Source of the DNA: Microplitis mediator
Lineage: Eukaryota > Arthropoda > Insecta > Hymenoptera > Braconidae
Direction: 5' to 3'
DNA length: 64,000 nt
Assembly (NCBI RefSeq): GCF_029852145.1
Contig: NC_079973.1
Location: forward strand, 2,852,001 to 2,916,000
In this document: piece by piece, positions 1-12,330 of the stretch
How positions within the stretch are numbered: position 1 is the stretch's first letter
Layout: every line of letters begins with the position of its first letter
The notes under the pieces: generated by a model
Told to the model about the DNA's origin: nothing
What the model saw: the letters and a program-made list of their open reading frames with translations, nothing else
The model's database searches: none
Translations under genes and position numbers: made by a program

Positions 1-540
1 AATTTTAAATTTGTCTGATGTCTGCTACATTCACACTCATTTCATGTGATAATTAAATATATATAAAATTAATATGAATGTGAATGTGGCAGACGTCAGA
101 CAAATTTCAAATTATAAATAAATAGAGTAAATAATTTTAAAAATAAAATTAAAAAAAAAATTGCACGTATTAATTTCAAAATTTTTTAAATGCGCATTTT
201 TTTTAAATATTATTTTCTAAATTATTTACTCTATTTATTTATAATTTGAAATTTGTCTGATGTCTGCCATATTCACACTCATATTAATTTTATATATATT
301 TAATTATCACATGGAATGAGTGTGAATGTAGCAGACATCAGACAAATTTAAAATTATTAATTAACAGAGTAAACAATTGATAAAATAAAATTTTGAAAAA
401 ATGCGCATTTGAAAAATTTTGAAATTAATTAGTGCATTTTTTTAAATTATTCACTCTATTTATTTATAATTTGAAATTTGTCTGATCTCTGCTACATTCA
501 CACTCATTTCATGTGATAATTAAATATATATAAAATTAAT
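1..540. repeat. Long palindromic foldback repeat array
   Basis: Bases 1-145 are a near-perfect inverted copy of about 212-360, separated by a loop of about 65 bases, and a third partial copy follows at about 430-540. Each arm is itself a smaller palindrome: a TGTCTGATGTCTGCTACATT motif faces its own reverse complement about 75 bases away. The arms are AT-rich and carry no open frame. Related motifs recur at 46728-46921 and 55757-56580, so this is a dispersed foldback family, probably a non-autonomous DNA element. The left end lies outside the window, so no target duplication can be judged. Confidence 0.8.
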
Positions 541-689
541 TTGAAAATTTATGTTTAAATAATTAAATATTAAGTAATTATTATTTATAAAAAAATTTAA
601 TGGCGCGCAAGTTATAAAATTCAAAAAATTTTCTCACACGGATATTTTTTCACATGGATATTAAAATTCCAATTTGAATTTATTAAAAT

Positions 690-1070
690 TCCCGGTTATT
701 TTATTGACGGAATTAGCGCGCGTGCGCGAGATTCTGCGTAGAAAATTTAAAAAAAATAGTGGCGCCATTGGGTCGGCCGCGGTAGTTGTTCGCGACCGAA
801 GCCGTATCCCCACTTCCAAACTTGTAATGTTGTCATTGTCAGTGACCAGTCCAGTCGGTTTCGGTATTGGCTGTAAGAGTGATCAAGTTTACTGCGGTAA
901 TTATTAATAACATAATTTTGTTTGTATTCTTCACACGGACATACAGTAAATTAACAGTTGCGCCACCAATTTTGTGTGAAAAATATAAAAAAACAATTAT
1001 TTTAGTGACTCATAAACGTGTTTGGTTTTTAAAAATAAACATAAAAAAATCTACTGTCAACAATAGCAGG
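690..1070 (+). promoter_or_regulatory. GC-rich promoter-like patch with a downstream splice donor
   Basis: In an AT-rich setting, 710-890 is suddenly GC-rich, with GCGCGTGCGC near 717 (close to the palindromic NRF-1/Ewg-type site) and initiator-like CAGT motifs near 840-860. A strong donor sequence, AG|GTGAGG, follows at about 1070. This fits a core promoter plus a non-coding first exon of a plus-strand transcript. The partner exon is not identified; the acceptor at 18725 is one candidate. Short open frames here look non-coding. Confidence 0.25.
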
Positions 1071-1395
1071 TGAGGATAAAAATACTATAAATTAACATAC
1101 ATATATTTCAAATAATGCTGAATAGAATATATAATACTAAATAAAATAAGACGCACTTTTAAACAACAATATATAAACAAGTTATTATTGTCTTTATATT
1201 TATGTGGACATACATAAAAGAGACCAATTGTAATGCATGATTCTATATAATAATATACTTAAAAATATGACACTCCAGCAATACGAGCGTATATACCAAG
1301 TATACAATTTAAGGCACGCGGATACGCTACTCATTATATAATATAATGATAATAATAACAAACATATATTGTAATGTGGGATTAATTTATTGTGT

Positions 1396-4300
1396 CTATT
1401 TGCGTACATCTCGATCGAAAGATTCGTCATCCTCATTATTAATTTCATCATCGCTATAGACATCATCATCATCATCATCATCAGCAGCATCAATATTATC
1501 ATACTCCTCTTGTTGATCGTCTTCTTGATCAACTTCTTGATCAACATCTTGATCATCAGCATCACCGATCACTGATTTATGTCTAACTGGTTGCAGGCTA
1601 CTCCACTGGAGGAAACTAAGCTGCCGACGTCGAGTTTTAGTCTCCTCGTCAATCTTGTTAAGGAGAACTGGACCCGTGACCATCATAATGATCGCTCCCA
1701 GGGGTGCCAGGAACAAAATTGAAACGACCGACATCCTCAGAACATCTGTAGCCAGTGATATTATTTCCGGATGCTCACGTTGCCCCGCGTGCTCAAGTGT
1801 CAACGGCGCCAACGTTGCCTGAAATTACCAAAACTCAATTTCGTATGTATACAAGTTTTATTTATTTACAATTAAATTTTACTTTATTATTTATCGTCTG
1901 GCCCACGTGTAATAACGGATGAGGAAACAAAGATTTTATAATAAAAACGTTTAAATGGGACGCGGAAAATCGATTGAGCTGTGAGCGCCCAATGAAAAGC
2001 AATTAATATGTTAGTTTACTCAATTGCTTTCGGCTTCGTTTGCTCTCTATTCTATTTTAATTGATACTATAATAATTTATACACTATCATAATTGACGTT
2101 ATATTAATTTATATCCTACAAATCTATATAGATAATTTTTTATGTAGGTAAATAGGTACTTATATATATATATATATAAATATATATATACCTGAAGGCT
2201 GCCTTTTGGTAGCCACGCTAACGCTACAAATATACGTTCTCTCATGTTGAAATTAGTTCCTTGGTTGGCGAGGATCGCGAAGCAGCTTCGTGCCTGTGGG
2301 AAATATGTTAGTGTAGAATGAAAAATATATATTTATATATATATGTATAATAAAATCAATAGTTGATGGTGTGAGTTAAATATAGAGATGTTAAAGGTTG
2401 TGTGTTGAAGGGCAGAGTAACGGTTTCAGTCAATGTGCGGATAGTAGTGTAGTAAAAGTAAGAGAGTAAATGTAAAGAACAATATAAGCTGGAGCGAAAA
2501 AAGTAAAAGAGAGTGGGACGGATGTATGAATAAGAGAGTGAGATGAAAAAGTGAAAAAAAAAAAGCTAAGGCAGCAGCTGTATGGGGTAGGTAATGGCCT
2601 GAAGCATGCACAATACAGCATTGCGAGAACTTGACGCCCATCTTTCTGCTTGCAATACGTTTTGAATTATATATATGTATGGATATAGATAGATAAATAT
2701 CACGATAATACCCATGGGTGATATATAGCCGTAAATCGATGACACGCGACTACCATGCCGGTGTCTGTAGCCGCTCTGCTATGTTCTATAATACTAACCA
2801 GGAGTCCCATGAGAATACAGGAAATATGGAGGCCAAATCGCTGTGTCGACCATAGCGTTAGGTCCATTTCAGCGCCGATTATTCCCATCAGAACTGGCTG
2901 CATAAAATGCCATATAAAAAAAAGTGTTTTTTGAAACGGTATAACGTTAAAGGGATTTCCAGAAAGTTGCTTCCAGCAGGAACTTGAGACAAATGACATA
3001 ACCATCGTCGCTAGATAACCGCCACCAGTTACTGCAAACATACTTGCCCCGGACGTAAACATTAACGAGCCTATTATCAGACCCGTTATGCGATAAAATG
3101 TAACATATTTCTGAAAAAGTTTACCGTTGTTATATATTTATATTTTTATTATTGTTATTACAGTAATTTATAAAAAAAATATGTGGATAGTTACCGCAGT
3201 TCGGTGAGGCAAAAAACCAAATATAAATCCCAAGGCTATTCCAACTACAAGTCCTGCAACCAGATCTCGTAGTCCTGACGGTATGTGTTTCCATATATTT
3301 TTTTTCCCGTCTGAATAGATATATATGTATGTATAGGAGGGTATACATTTATTTATGGGTGTGTATAAATAGGCGGGATTAAATTGAAAAGATAGATAAA
3401 TTTGAAAAGGGATACCTTCGCTGAAAACGACCGTAAAGCAGATTGAAAACATTGAAATGACGTGAATACTGTCAATGGTAGCTGCCGTGGCAATAATACC
3501 AGCCAGATCTTTATCTTCCCCGTAGCCCTTTTCAGCCAATGCAAGTATACAATTAACAGTAACAACCGGTGACATCCCAGTCATAATCGTCCTGAAAATT
3601 ACCATCTATCTAAATAATGAATAGCCCGAAGTCTAATGACGTCAAAGCTGATTATAAATACAGCCGACAGTATTATAATTTAATTAATTGAACTGAGTGA
3701 TTACCCAGCGAGAAATGACCAGTCCCAGGGATACCGTAGAATAAATCTGCTGCAGAGACTGATTGTCAAAATTTCAACTGTCGACGGCAGCAGTCCTAGT
3801 TTCAGTAGAAAAATAGGCTGGCTTCTCAGTGCAGTGGTCGTCAGTTGAAGCCCGGCTCTGATCATCACAAAAGTTACGCAGAATGTCCGTATTTTCGTGG
3901 TGGTATCGAAACTAATGTGATCGTGGATCTGATAGAATCCAGTGCTACGGAAAATAATTCCTGCAAGCAGCATACCAAAGACCGGCGGTATATGGAGGTA
4001 CGGGATGTACGTGAGACTCCAACCGAGTGCGTAGGCGACGACGACCAGCCAGAATAGTCCGAATAAGGTCCCACCGGGTAGCATTAACTTGTCCATTAGG
4101 AAGTACATCGTAGAAAAGGTGACCATTAGTAACGTCAAACACGTCAATAGCCACATCAGACCCGACCAGGTGATTATTTTAACACACATTGAAAGAGGAT
4201 TGTAGACCCGGGTGTTACGAACCGCCGGATGACACCAGATTGCCCGCCCACAGCAACTTTCATCTCCGTAATCATCATCATTGATTGGCCTCTGTAATGT

Positions 4301-4489
4301 ACTAATAGATCCGCCGATACATTCTAAATCTAAATTAAATTGCTTTCATAACCAAGTCCATTAATACGGAAAATGTGTTTTGTGATAGATAAACACATAT
4401 AATAATAAAATAAATCACCTGAAATCCTCAGTGCCGATCTCACGAATATCTATTGTCTCGTCTATTTCCACGGTCACTCGTCTTTCCAT
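1396..4489 (-). CDS. SLC9B/NHA-type sodium (cation)/proton antiporter
   Basis: Seven coding exons: 4419-4489, 3705-4289, 3416-3591, 3195-3310, 2799-3110, 2192-2293 and 1396-1818. They total 1785 bases (594 residues) with matching phases and GT-AG borders. The product is a polytopic monovalent cation/proton antiporter of the CPA2/NHA branch, acting in plasma or organelle membranes to move Na+ or Li+ against H+. Visible family marks are an N-terminal CCGRAIWCHP segment, IPPVFGMLLAG after the first helices, LSFLAGTIMTGMSPVV in the first broken-helix region, GAEMDL, and AWLPKGSLQ near the end. The usual DD ion site is read here as Ile-Asp-Ser (Asp259-Ser260). The last exon encodes a very acidic cytosolic tail with a run of seven Asp from a GAT repeat. 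An AATAAA lies five bases after the stop. Whether it is the NHA1 or NHA2 paralogue is undecided. Confidence 0.93.
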
Positions 4490-7400
4490 TTCATTAGTGA
4501 TTTAACCAATAAACATTTGTCATTTCATTCTTTATTAAAATATATATTCAACTCACATAATCTCACTTGACATTTAATCAAGCTTCATTTTTTTTATTTT
4601 ATTCTTTTTTTTCTATTTTGTTATTACGTCTTTTAGTATCGACAAATTGCAGCAACAGCTGGATGAATTCAACCCTCGTACATTTATAATATTCAAAGTT
4701 AAATCAGGGATAAATAAAATAAAAATGAGTAACTTGTCGTAGAATATATAAAATAAAATAATAATAAAACAAGTAAAAGGTTATAAAAATAAGAGGAAAT
4801 AAAGTAACTACCTTGAACTTTTCATCTCTTAATATTTTTTACCTCTCTATAAATTTATTCCGTTATTTTGTTTTACATCATTTATCATTTCTTTTTATGT
4901 TTATATTTATTTTAACAATTTTTTATAACAATTCTTCCCTTCTTCGTTGTCCCCCAGACGAATTCGGGATTAGGAATCAGGCTGGTTCTGTATGGGTCCG
5001 GGTGAAATCCCCCGAGTGCTCTATCCATTGCGCGCAAGCTTGCTCTTCGTCTTCTTCTTCGTCTTCGTCTTCGTCTCCAATATAATACTATACTACTATA
5101 CTACTAGTACACTACAATCTACTACTCTTGTCTATCTACCGGCAGCGGGTGTTGGCGCACCTTTTCGCGGATCCCTCGCGCCGACGCCACCACTTTCACC
5201 CACATCTCTTTCCTCTACTGCTATGAGAGAGCAGCTAAAACCATGCCGACCCCCCTTGGGGGCTAACAGTCTTCTCTGAACGGCCGCGGGTAACGCGTCG
5301 ATATACAATCACTATTACACTGCCCACTAACACCACCATAATCACTAGTAAGTGAGTGTTTTGTGTGTCCTTTCAACCCTTATCTGCTGCTGCTTCTCTC
5401 CAGCAAACTCCAAGTCACGTAATTCCCATGAAATTATTTTCGTAACTTACATCTGGGGTTGACGTCCACCCGCGTCACCTGCTATTGTGTGTTTGTGATT
5501 ATAAAAGTTACACCTGTCGTTAATTAAAATTTTTTTTTTCCCGACAGAAATTTAAAAAACCGCTTTCGGGAATCACGTGGTTGTAATTTACTCCAGTACG
5601 TTATTTGCTTGTGACTAAAAAAAGTATTTGAATTATGTAAAATAAAAAACCGCTGAATGGAGAAGATAACGCAAGTTGGTAAACGTCAGCAATTATTAAA
5701 GAGGTAATTTTAAACGTTTTAATACATTTTATTCTTACGCAGTGAAGCTAAGTTATATATATATATATATATGTATGGAGTATGAAATATATTTTCCACA
5801 AGTATACAGCTATAAATTATGCAGATGAATGAGGAAGAATACAGCGAAAAGTAGTGGATAAAAAGGGGGTTGAAGCATAGAATACGAGTGAAATAAACAG
5901 CGAAAAAATAAATAAATAAAAAAAAGATATAGTAAAAAGATAAAGAGAGATGATGAGGATAGAGACGAAGAGTGGCACTCAGCAGCATCGAGTAAAATGG
6001 AGCCTTTTGAAAGTTTAATATCGCTCAAGTGTAGCATACGAAAACGTCGATATCTATTTTAGTTTTTGGAGGCTAGTGTAGCGCACAAGTCACTACTCTC
6101 CAGGTCCGTCAAGTGGATTTAAGGTTATTGAACTTATTCATTGATCGTACTATTCAGATGATACTACACTTGTAGGTTTTTACTCCACAACCCGGTCTCG
6201 TGCTCATACTCAGGTCACACGCTGACGGGGAGTCCGCGATTAGCTCCCGACCGCTGCTGGTCTGAACCCCGTCCCGTAATATGTACACTGCCTGTATACG
6301 TTGTGACGTTTGTAATAATCCATCAACCCCAGTGCACTAATACCGACGGATTGCGTTTATAGAACGATTAACAGCCACTCCTAATTCTGTTTCACCTCCC
6401 CCGTGATACTGAATAATCAAACGGGTTATCGAACAGTGTAATGGAAAATTTGACGACAATCTAATTGAAATACCCGATAGCCCGACTAGACGCCGAGAGC
6501 TTTCGTGGCACTATTAACCACTCGGATAATTTATTTCAAATCATCTAGATTGTGCCCGCCAGCGTCTTGTTAAAACCAATGAAAAAATCTCGAGTCACTG
6601 GCTTGGATAGATGGCTTCAGGGATATGGATATTTATCTGTATAAAATGTTGCTTTTTTTATTATACAGCTAGTCAGGGCCAAGGGTCTTATTGGTGGAGG
6701 CGATAAATCCGAGGCAACACGCAAGATATAAGAGCCAGATTTATTCGGGTTGAGTTAATAAATCATGCTTCGTTTTTCACAGCATTATTTTTTAGCTTAG
6801 ACAATAATGACTTTAGAAATTAGGGCAATATGCTGTCCTTAGTTATTATACATATATATGTATATATATAAAGCACTTAGCGTTAAATTGTGATTAATAT
6901 GCGATCAATATATTGGAATCTGGCTTGCTTGAGCTTTTGGTCTGCTCTATAATAAGCAGCTGTGTATTTTTTGTCATTATGGTATACTATTATTATTACT
7001 GCGCTGCTATGAATTATGGATTATATGTGGATGTATATTAATGGGCATGTATAGCCCTGCTAATAAGAATAATGCCATTACATCATAATAAAAGCATTAG
7101 TAGAAAAAGTATATATGGTTTGGTGGGAACAAATGAGACGCTTTAATAAGCTGTCGCGTAGGGGGTGTACGGAAAAAAAAACAGGTCCAAGTGTTTCCAC
7201 GTAACGGTGGAACAATAGTCTCGCGACTCACTAGGCGATGAAGGATAATCCCATCAGGGCCCGTAATCTCGCGTGCGCTTTTGTCAATGCCAGAGAGTAA
7301 AGAGTGTGTAAATATATATATACATCTGAGGGGACAAGACGAGAGTGAGGAAGAGATAAAACTGAAATGAAATAGAGAGAGGTGATTCCGTATAATTGGT

Positions 7401-9177
7401 CCCTCATCTATCCTACGATACAATAGACACCCAAGTACAACGAAAGACCGGAGAGATTGAGAGGAGGATACAAAGCGTCAAGTGCATTTGCCGAACCAGA
7501 AGGATACAGCTAACGAGCTTTTGCTCCTTCATCTTCTTTTTACTCTTCATATTCTTTATCTTCTTTTTCTACCTCTTTTCACTCTTTCGTCCATTCGTTA
7601 TGTTGCCTAATAACTGATAGTAACCGGGGATCCTGAATTAATCCTTAAATTTTTCATTTACTCGTTCTTCTATCTGTTCTATATATACTTCATCCTCAAT
7701 ATCCCAAAATATATTATATATACATATATATGTATGTATATAGACGCGGTCGTAAATTTCTCAACGCCTCATTCCACTTGCATTCTCTCGGTCTTTCCGC
7801 TAGCTCCTGGCATCAACATGCAGATAAACCCCTTCATTTCCACACGACATGCGCTGCATATGCAAGCCGTTGGTGAAGATATAAACCCCGTCAACGGGCC
7901 CTTGCTCGCTCGTTCTCTACTCGAGAATCAATCAATTCGTATCAATTTTGGATAAAACATGGAAATCTCGGATATGTGAGACGGGCGTTGAGTGCGCCAA
8001 CAGAAGAATCAGGAGAAAGCTTTTCTGCTCCCCTTCCACCAATGTATCTTTTCATCATATATATATACACAATACCATGAACTTGCTTTTGGCTGTAGTA
8101 TCAATCCGAAAATCGATTGGCCGTCGTCTGCTCACCCTCGAATCGGCGATACTTTCCCTGCCTTCTTAGGGAGGATTTTCGTCGCTCCGCAGCTTTTATG
8201 GGCACTTGGGAACCCTGCTGATTTAATGCTGTGTGCTGTGTGACGTCGTGGCCAGGGACAGGGCATTTATACTAGGGAAAACCCAACGGAATCGTATTTA
8301 TACAGCGTATACACGACTGAGGGGAATACACAGCTCAACGAAAATCAGCTCTCAATTGGACCTTTATTCGGTAAACATGCTTATATTCCTTATCTCACCT
8401 ATCTCCTTACAACTTATACATACAATTGAGACATATATATACATACATACATATAAATGCAGCCTTGACTATAAATTCACATAAACACACACATTTTTTA
8501 ATACTTTTCCAGACACACAATTGTCTTTCGCAGAGATGAGCTGGCGGTTTGCCGAGGTATAGATCCTCTAAGATGCCCGTTCTACGGTCGGTCGGTCGCT
8601 CCTTGGTTTGACAACTAAACCGTACACCCGAGAAAAATTTTATTCTCCTTTCAGCTCTTGCCATGTAATGTAATGGTTATAGCAGCTCGCCCTCGTCAGA
8701 CGCCGTGGCCCCGACACCCGTTACTCTTACCCGCTATCTCTGTCTTTTATTTAACCATTTCACTCATATATAACATACATATATGTATACATATATAAGT
8801 ATACCCTTCTCAGTCTTTACTCACGACACGGCGTACGCTGTACGCTACACTTACTTAGACATGGCGCCTCTGTACACGTAGTAACTACTCTACTCTTTAC
8901 TCGATACGATGCGAAGAGAGTAGTACCTATATAACCACGACGTGTTGACGACGTACGTACAGAGGCCCTGAAAAGCCTTATATACAACCAGTCACTGGCA
9001 CGCCACGGTCTGCCGCGGTTTATCGGGCCACGGTGAGCTTGTTCTACTACTTAACTTCTCTACTGGCGGGTACATTCGCTCCGAGCTTATCCGTCAACCG
9101 TGACCATGTCGTTATCGTAACAGCTTTTGCTCGTCTCTGTTGTTGTTTTTATTTAAAACCGCCAACAGGATGAACTG
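4490..9177. other. Intergenic, no supported gene
   Basis: This is the upstream side of the antiporter gene. It holds AT-rich sequence, a GTCTTC-type microsatellite near 5047-5077, several short TA runs (for example 5755-5775), and scattered GC-richer patches near 5130-5290 and 8860-9120 that could carry promoters or untranslated exons. The open frames are short and of low complexity. I see no conserved protein or RNA gene. Confidence 0.5.
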
Positions 9178-10935
9178 CACGGGAAAAAATGCTGGAGTAG
9201 AATTTACCACACCAAACTAGTAAAAATTTTACTACACTTTGTGGTCGCCGCAATGACAACTGTAGTAACATAAGCCACAGTGTGCGTGATATTTTACTAC
9301 TATAGGAGTTCTGCTTACTACTGTAATGTGGTAAAACTTTGTAGTTTCCACAACTACTCAATGTAGTATAAAATACTTATTTTGTGGTTTTGGGAACCAC
9401 ACAATTTTATATGAATTGGTATCTGTTACTATTTTTGGAGTATACAATACCAGATTACTTGTACAATCTACTCCAATGTGTGGTAAAATGATCGAAAGAA
9501 GAAAATAACAGCGCCACCTACAACTTTTTTACTCCATTCTGTGGGTATCCTCAACTTGTGTCAGTGTATTTAATATTATAAAACATTATAAATAATATTA
9601 TAAAACATTATAAATAATAATATATATAATTAAAAATATTTATATATATAATTAAAAATCGAGGCTTGCAATTATAATATATATAATTTAAAATAAATAT
9701 ATAGGGGCGGGAGGGGCAAAAGGGGGTACTTAAGGAAATACCAAGTTTTCGAGGACTCAAATATGCTAAATATTTTTTTTTTTAATGAATTCAAAGTAAA
9801 TAGAAGAAATTTTCAGTTACCGTTGAAAAAAAAAATTTTTCATTTCTGCGGGCAAAGTGGGGTACCCCCTAAAAAAGTAAAAAAAAAAATTTCTGGATTT
9901 TAAACGAATTTTTTTTGTAAGTAATTTACGTGAAGAAAAATTATATTTTACATGTTTATTGGATACAAAAGAAGAAAAAAAATTTTTCAATAGTTTTTAT
10001 CATAAAACAAACGTCAATAATATTTTTCAACTGACAATTGATTTTTGAAAAAGTTTATCAAAAAAAATTCAAAGTAACGATTAATTATATTTACAAAAGT
10101 GATTTTGGAATGTTTAAAAACCATTTAAAATATAAAATTTTTTTTTATCATATTTTTGGGGTACCCCGTTTTGCCTACCCTACTCCCTTTTGCCCCGCCT
10201 TCCCCTATATAAAAAATATAATACAAAAAAATTTGTTTTGTATTACCTGTCATTCTTCCTTTTGCAAAAGCATGCTTACCTCACCTACAACTTCTTCTAT
10301 TAAATTTTATTTCTATGCTCTTATCAGTGAATCGTGATTTTAATGCAATTTTTTAAATTATTGCCTATTGAGTATTTGTTATTTATTAGAATTATAACTT
10401 TTAAAACGATGGTTTTTATATTTTCTATTATTAAAAATTAATACTTAATTATTCTAAGTTTATGCTTATACGAGAATTTATAGATTACAAATATATTTTT
10501 AAAATTATCCTTATCAGATATTGATAAAAAGTAGGCTTTTGAAATTTGAGTCCCTATTATTTTAAGTTATTCATTAATAAATTCATTTTTATATCATTTT
10601 AATTTGATATACTGTAAGTCCGAAGAATCTAAGATTAATTTTTATATTTTTATAACGTTTTCAATATCATAAAAACTAATGATCGTTAACTAACAGATAT
10701 TTAATTAATACATTACGAATAAAATATATTCTACTATGTTGTGGAGTAAAATGAACCACAGTGGTTATTTAATGCTAGTTCTTATTACTACTTACTGTAG
10801 TAAATGGTACTACAGGTTGTGTACCACAGTGTACTACTAACTGTTACTAAACGTGTAGTTATCCTATATATTACTAGTCAGTGTAGTAAATGGAACTCCA
10901 TTTGTAGTAAATTTAACTACACATTTTTTTCCGTG
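9178..10935. mobile_element. DNA-transposon-like element with CACGG terminal inverted repeats
   Basis: The left end reads CACGGGAAAAAATG and the right end, inverted, CACGGAAAAAAATG; the similarity continues for about 30 bases into AGTAGAATTTAC-like sequence. Inside both ends are many copies of short TGTAGTAA/TTACTACA motifs facing each other, as expected for subterminal binding sites. No transposase frame is present, so it would be non-autonomous. No convincing target-site duplication was found by eye. A second element is nested at 9704-10205. Confidence 0.7.
9704..10205. mobile_element. Nested element with G-rich terminal inverted repeats
   Basis: The left end GGGGCGGGAGGGGCAAAAGG is matched by the inverted right end GGGGAAGGCGGGGCAAAAGG. 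A second inverted pair containing GGGGTACCCC sits inside (about 9858 and 10158). Both sides are flanked by TATA, consistent with a TA-type target duplication. The size is about 502 bases and there is no coding capacity. It splits the 9178-10935 element, so it inserted later. Confidence 0.7.
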
Positions 10936-11128
10936 TGTGTCAGTCAATCGCGTTGAGTGCGATCGTGCCTGCATGTTGTCTGTGGATTAAACGATACGTT
11001 ATTTATCGCGATCGCGACGCTTTGGTATTTGTGTGCTCGATTGTGCGAAAAATTAACATCGGGATTATGCAGTTTTTAAAACTGCGTTTATCGTTTTTCG
11101 GTGTTACCAGTTGATTACTTTAAAACGC
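10936..11128 (+). promoter_or_regulatory. Possible TSS and 5' non-coding exon
   Basis: Directly after the transposon end, an initiator-like TCAGTCA is followed by GC-richer sequence with GATCGCGATCGC-like motifs, and then a good donor (GCTGG|GTAAGC) near 11129. This could be an alternative first exon splicing to the acceptor at 18725 of the large plus-strand gene. Only motif-level support exists. Confidence 0.2.
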
Positions 11129-12330
11129 TGGGTAAGCTCCACAAGCCGTTTAATGATGTAGTGTTTTGGTATCCAGGTGCAGGCTCCTTTTTAAAATTTC
11201 AGACGCTCTCAGGCGTTATGGGAAAACGCATTAAGCTCGTATGAAATGCTTTTTAAGTTGGGGAACATTTTCCTTTTTTTCCATTCGCTTTTTTGTCCTT
11301 AATTTTAATAATATGAAAAGAATAAAGTTTTAGTATGGTGCATTGAAATAGTTGTACACAAAAGTGTCTCTCAATTTATCTTAGAGTAAAGTTGTTGTAA
11401 ATTTTCAAATTCTTTGCTGTAATGGAAGCTGCTGGATAATATAATTCCCAGACTCTTCTGCTTACTACTTACTACTTGCTACTTGCTACTGCAGCAGCAT
11501 CTTTTGCTTGTACTTAAAGTATAGACTGGTTGGAAAACTCCAAAGAAAAGCTTCGTGATGTCAACTTTATAGTTTGTCGCTCTCTTGAGAAAAAAAGCGG
11601 ACCTCTGGTGTATGTACATTGACGTTGAAAAAAAATACAGGAGGCGTAAAAAAAAGTAAATGAAGAAGTACATGGGGTCGTTTACCTCTTCCATTCGTAT
11701 TTTTACTTGTTGAGGTATTTTTTTTTTTTTTATTTTTTTTTTTCATATGTATTTTCCTGCTCCAGTTGGTCTTTTTTTGTTGTATGTAGCCACTGTCCTT
11801 TTTGTCGGACTCTGGCCGCAGAATTGTCCGCCAGTCGGTTTAGAGATCGATTTCAATTGCGCGCACACATACTCAATCGGCAATTATTTTTTATTTTATT
11901 TCAAATTCATAGGATGGTATCCACGAGGAAATAATCCTCATTGGAATCAGATCCAACTGGTTTGCCACTTTCAATCTACAAGTACACGACTAATTGTCAT
12001 CTGGGCGAAATTGCAGTGCGGCGCTCGCAGAAAAAAGTATAAATTAAAAAAATGTATGTATAGCCAATAAGAGAAAAAAATAATGAAACTGCAATTCAAT
12101 GCACAATCAGCACTGACTGACTTTACTGTCAAGCATTCGACGGGCAGAGTAAATGGACAGTACGTAACAGTAGTAACAACAATCCGACAGCAGTATTCGT
12201 TTAGTCTGGTTGAGCATTTGCGCTTCGCTACGCACGATCGATCCACGAGACTTCAGCCCCCACGACTCCACCAGGCTTCTTCATCCTCTTTCTCACTTTT
12301 TCTCTCTCTCGCTCTTCAACTCGAGCTACA
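11129..12330. other. Non-coding spacer
   Basis: AT-rich with long T runs near 11718-11750. No supported gene; the short open frames differ in all frames and lack recognisable motifs. Confidence 0.45.

Noticed and set aside
1200..1565. 121-codon minus-strand frame rich in Met/Ile
   Set aside because: It overlaps the last antiporter exon in another frame; its composition is that of the GAT/ATC microsatellite read out of frame.
2426..2641. Minus-strand frames of 63-71 codons rich in Leu/Phe/Ser
   Set aside because: They lie in the antiporter intron between exons 5 and 6 and reflect a purine-rich repeat on the plus strand.
2890..2940. A short 51-base intron in antiporter exon 5
   Set aside because: The uninterrupted reading aligns with the family length between NPFN and QPVLMGIIGAE; no intron is needed.
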